Origin: a virus
Length of the DNA stretch: 61,578 bases
IMG/VR virus record: IMGVR_UViG_3300032047_000009
Coordinates: 1-61,578 of that record
Reading direction: 5' to 3' (one strand)
The notes under the pieces were generated by a model, which was given only the letters and a program-made list of their open reading frames with translations, was not told where the DNA came from and did no database searches. Numbering within the stretch: position 1 is the first letter of the stretch; every line of letters begins with the position of its first letter. This document shows positions 58,867-61,578 of the stretch, one piece after another. The position numbers and the translations under genes were made by a program.

Positions 58867-59327
58867 AGTTTTAATTTCTTAATAATGTTTTCGGATAATT
58901 TTTTTAACGCAACGCTTACACTATTTTGTGTAAACTTACCTTGTTCATTTAATAAAATTAAAGATGTAGTTATATCTTTTGATGTGCCTTTTACTTTTAC
59001 TTTTTTCTTTTTATATTTAGCAATAGCAATTATTTCGGTTTGACTCGATGATTTGCTATACAACGCAATATTTGACTGAGTACGTTTTACATCAAAATAA
59101 ATTAGTTCAACATCTAAAACATTTTTACTTCTATCATTTAAGTTATAATCTTGATCCTGAACCACTTCCTCTAATATGTTTTTCAAACCAAACCCAACGT
59201 TCTTATTGCCGACTAAAGGACCAGTTTGAATTGAATTTTTTATATCGTTTATTTTAATATCTTGTGCAGATATTATTGTACAAAACAATAAACTACTTAT
59301 TAGATTGATTTTTTTTATGTATGTCAT
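58863..59327 (-). CDS. second, divergent CsgG-like secreted protein
   Basis: A 154-residue exported protein (signal peptide with ...CTIISAQ). The mature part carries VGFGLKNILEEVVQDQDYNL then NVLDVELIYFDVKRTQSNIA, and ends FTQNSVSVALKKLSENIIKK. These resemble VGLGLTNI and FNQSSIGTSTKKALETAV in the 239-residue CsgG-like protein, so I read it as a shorter relative. It may be a partner subunit of the pore. It overlaps the dockerin-like gene by 4 nt. Confidence 0.55.
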   Translation of the reverse strand: MTYIKKINLISSLLFCTIISAQDIKINDIKNSIQTGPLVGNKNVGFGLKNILEEVVQDQDYNLNDRSKNVLDVELIYFDVKRTQSNIALYSKSSSQTEIIAIAKYKKKKVKVKGTSKDITTSLILLNEQGKFTQNSVSVALKKLSENIIKKLKL

Positions 59328-59457
59328 ACCATCGGGCTATTGTAAAACCTATAGAAACTAACAATAATATTATTTTTAATATTGTTTCCATCTCTGTCAT
59401 AGATAGTGTAAGTGTTGCACCATTAAAGGCCATTAGTTTAATATCTTGCCATTCCAT
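59293..59457 (-). CDS. small membrane protein, 54 residues
   Basis: A 54-residue ORF starting ATG at 59457, 2 nt after the preceding stop. It has one membrane span (METILKIILLLVSIGFTIAR) and a basic tail (YDIHKKNQSNK). It overlaps the next gene by 35 nt. The layout (short N-terminus, one span, positive tail) fits a class III holin-like or accessory lysis peptide. Translation is supported by tight coupling only. Confidence 0.5.
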   Translation of the reverse strand: MEWQDIKLMAFNGATLTLSMTEMETILKIILLLVSIGFTIARWYDIHKKNQSNK

Positions 59458-59459
59458 AG

Positions 59460-61578
59460 TTAATTATATTTTTTTCTTTTTGAATATCTGCTTGATGCAG
59501 AGTTGTTTGGTCTAATTTTTCTTGTTTTTCTTTTACCTTTTGATCTTATAGAGTAATAACTATCATCTGGTTCAAAGTTTACGGTCCACCTGTTCCAACC
59601 AGATAATAATGCTATTTTTTGCCATGTTTCTGTTTCAACATCTAAAGCGTCTTTAACGTTTCTAGCTTTTGAAACAACCCTATCTAAGGGCACATTAAAA
59701 AATGAAGCAGAGCTACCTATCATATCTAATACAGGATTTTCTATAGATATACCCATTTTTTTAAAAGATTTTTTTTTATACTTGTAATCTGTCAAAGCAT
59801 CATACATGTCTCTATATTTAATACCTATTGAAGGACCAATATTAAAAACTTCACCTATAATTGCAGCCACATCAAATTGTCCTTTTCCTTCCTCAACTTT
59901 TTTGTTTTCGTCATATAACTTTTTACTAGCATTTTTTACCATTGAAAAAATAGCACCTTTAATGCCCGTACCTCTAACTAATGTATCTAACATGTTGTTT
60001 GCTATATAACTTATTTTTCTTTCATTTCTTTTTGTTTCTTCGTCTTCATCTTCTCCTGGAAATAACATACTAAATAAACCTTGTTGTAATGCAGCAAACA
60101 TCATATTTTGTAAAAATGAATAATATAATATTTTACTTACTTTTTCTTTTGGATTACCTCTACCATTTATTAAATCTAAACCGGCTTTTTCTATTAATCT
60201 AGTATATTGCATTGGTGTGTTTTGAAATGATAATATCCATTTACCAGCGGTGCTAGTCTGTTGCATTGATAATCTATCAGCTCTTGCAGACTGTTGTGTT
60301 TCTTCAGTAACCTCTTGAAAATCTATAAAAGCTTTTCTTTCTGCTTCTACTTTTGAAAAACCTTTTGCTGTATATGTATTTATTCTATTTCTGTAAAAAC
60401 TAGCTCCACCCGCGGCAATCGCAAAAGCATCACCAGCTTTAGTAAAAACAAAACCTTTTTGTAAAACTAAACCTAAAACACCTTTAAATCCTTTATTTCT
60501 CTTAATTGCATCAGCAATCTCTGCCTCGTTAACATCAGTTCTTAAACCTCCCCTTCTTTCTTTTAAAAAATCAGAATACATTATGTATTTGAAATCTTTT
60601 GCCCATTGTGTAGGGTTTCCTACCAACGCCTTGCCAAAATGATATATATTGTTGTCTGACCAATTAATATAATTAAAAGTAGATAATGTTTGTAGTGATG
60701 CTGTTCTAGTGTTTAAAAACATTGTGGACGCAACAGAACCTCTCACCCAATTTAACGCTCCATTCATGAAACGATCATTTTTGTTTGAGAGTTTTCCAGT
60801 TTCCATTCTAGTTAAAATATTTAGTAATGCTTTTAAATACTTCTCACCATAAGTTGCTCTTATTTTATTTATATTGTTTTCACTAAAAATAGCATTTTTA
60901 TTCTCAATAAAAGGTCCTAAGAATTTTTTCCTTGAAAGTTGATCTATTGATCTAAGTATATCTTGTCTAATAGTATCAGTTTGCCATGAGTTAACATCTG
61001 GATCTATCCAATATGAATCTTGTCTCATAATACTAGATAAATTACTAGCATATTTTAACATTTTATTACCTGGATATGTTATTATTTTTCCTTTTATTTT
61101 TTGTAGCGTTGCATCATTAACACCAGGAACTTTAGAACCATTTTTAGTATAGAGGTATATTCTTAATGCTTGATCATAGTTAAAACCAGAAATTCCAGTT
61201 TCTTTCTCCATTTCTTTGTGGAAATTAGGATTATCTTTTAAAAACTGTTTATATTTTCTACTAGATAATTGTCTAGATATATCTAATGACATTACTGCTT
61301 TACTAAAAGGTTTTATTAAGTTATCAGTAAAAAATTCTAATTGTTTTTCTCCTTTTTTTCCTTTACCAAGAAAACCATAAAGAAGACCAGCTAAATCTTG
61401 TGCAGAGTGATCCATTATTCTCCACATTTTTTTTCTAGTAGTAGCCAAATTTTTTGAAGTTGCAACATCAATTATGTCATCTAAAGAATATCTTTTATCT
61501 TTTGCCGACAACATTAAACCCATTTGTGATTCTAATTTCAATGTTTTTACTTCATCATTAAAATTAACTTGACTTAAC
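59460..61578 (-). CDS. large polyvalent/internal virion-type protein, N-terminal part beyond right edge
   Basis: A partial ORF running off the right edge. The frame is open upstream of the TTG at 61541 to the last base, so the real start is outside. Over 700 residues are seen. The C-terminal half has FQNTPMQYTRLIEKAGLDLI, preceded by SARADRLSMQQTSTAGKWIL, a signature I know from the end of very large phage proteins thought to be ejected with DNA (large polyvalent proteins). A basic C-terminus (GKRKTRKIRPNNSASSRYSK) follows. It probably is an internal capsid or ejected protein. The enzymatic domains expected in the N-terminal part are not visible here. Confidence 0.75.
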   Translation of the reverse strand, partial: LSQVNFNDEVKTLKLESQMGLMLSAKDKRYSLDDIIDVATSKNLATTRKKMWRIMDHSAQDLAGLLYGFLGKGKKGEKQLEFFTDNLIKPFSKAVMSLDISRQLSSRKYKQFLKDNPNFHKEMEKETGISGFNYDQALRIYLYTKNGSKVPGVNDATLQKIKGKIITYPGNKMLKYASNLSSIMRQDSYWIDPDVNSWQTDTIRQDILRSIDQLSRKKFLGPFIENKNAIFSENNINKIRATYGEKYLKALLNILTRMETGKLSNKNDRFMNGALNWVRGSVASTMFLNTRTASLQTLSTFNYINWSDNNIYHFGKALVGNPTQWAKDFKYIMYSDFLKERRGGLRTDVNEAEIADAIKRNKGFKGVLGLVLQKGFVFTKAGDAFAIAAGGASFYRNRINTYTAKGFSKVEAERKAFIDFQEVTEETQQSARADRLSMQQTSTAGKWILSFQNTPMQYTRLIEKAGLDLINGRGNPKEKVSKILYYSFLQNMMFAALQQGLFSMLFPGEDEDEETKRNERKISYIANNMLDTLVRGTGIKGAIFSMVKNASKKLYDENKKVEEGKGQFDVAAIIGEVFNIGPSIGIKYRDMYDALTDYKYKKKSFKKMGISIENPVLDMIGSSASFFNVPLDRVVSKARNVKDALDVETETWQKIALLSGWNRWTVNFEPDDSYYSIRSKGKRKTRKIRPNNSASSRYSKRKKYN

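Overview
This window is a fragment of a tailed double-stranded DNA phage (Caudoviricetes), most likely a podovirus-like phage of a marine member of the Bacteroidota (flavobacteria). The DNA is AT-rich. Gene starts are preceded by A/T-rich sequence rather than a Shine-Dalgarno box. Four predicted signal peptides end in Ser-Gln or Ala-Gln, a habit of flavobacterial secreted proteins. The capsid, portal and connector genes look like those of Bacteroidota podoviruses, including the crAss-like group, but I could not test that relationship. Both ends cut through open reading frames and the ends do not join into a sensible circle, so part of the genome is missing.

Layout. Positions 1-36,087 are all on the minus strand and hold the late region. 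Read in transcription order (right to left) they are: a small basic protein, a 1,518-residue repeat-rich tail protein, a tail assembly chaperone, four tail fibre-type proteins (two ending in self-cleaving S74 chaperone domains), small proteins, GroEL and GroES, a winged-helix protein, very basic small proteins, a protein with an HEGLH metallopeptidase motif, a holin, a GroES-like protein, probable small terminase, large terminase, portal, scaffold, major capsid protein, connector or ring proteins, and a large tail protein that runs off the left edge.

Positions 36,362-53,342 are on the plus strand and hold the early and middle genes. The first 7 kb contain about 25 small, mostly unknown genes served by nine near-identical promoters (CAGACA, exactly 17 nt, TATAAT). 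They also hold a phage-borne initiator tRNA-fMet gene and an origin-like segment with a perfect DnaA box. Then come a helix-turn-helix protein, a sigma-70-type factor, a recombination pair (candidate annealing protein plus PD-(D/E)XK exonuclease), an SSB-like protein, a T7 gp4-type primase-helicase, a T4 gp42-like dCMP hydroxymethylase/thymidylate synthase homologue, two MazG-like proteins, a T7 endonuclease I-like nuclease, and class I ribonucleotide reductase NrdB and NrdA. No DNA polymerase is visible.

Positions 53,411-61,578 return to the minus strand, after a strong bidirectional terminator. This is an unusual envelope-directed cassette: a lipoprotein, an M15 peptidase (probable endolysin), an outer-membrane barrel-like protein with a long acidic spacer, a CsgG-like outer-membrane export protein, a membrane protein, a second lipoprotein, a secreted dockerin/cohesin-like protein, a second CsgG-like protein and a small membrane protein. 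A large polyvalent or internal virion-type protein then runs off the right edge.

How it may work together (inference). The early promoters, possibly read by the phage sigma factor, switch on small host-takeover genes. Replication and nucleotide genes then make a possibly base-modified DNA pool. The late block builds the virion with its own chaperonin. The right-hand cassette acts on the host cell envelope. The CsgG-centred cassette, the promoter family and the initiator tRNA are the most striking parts.
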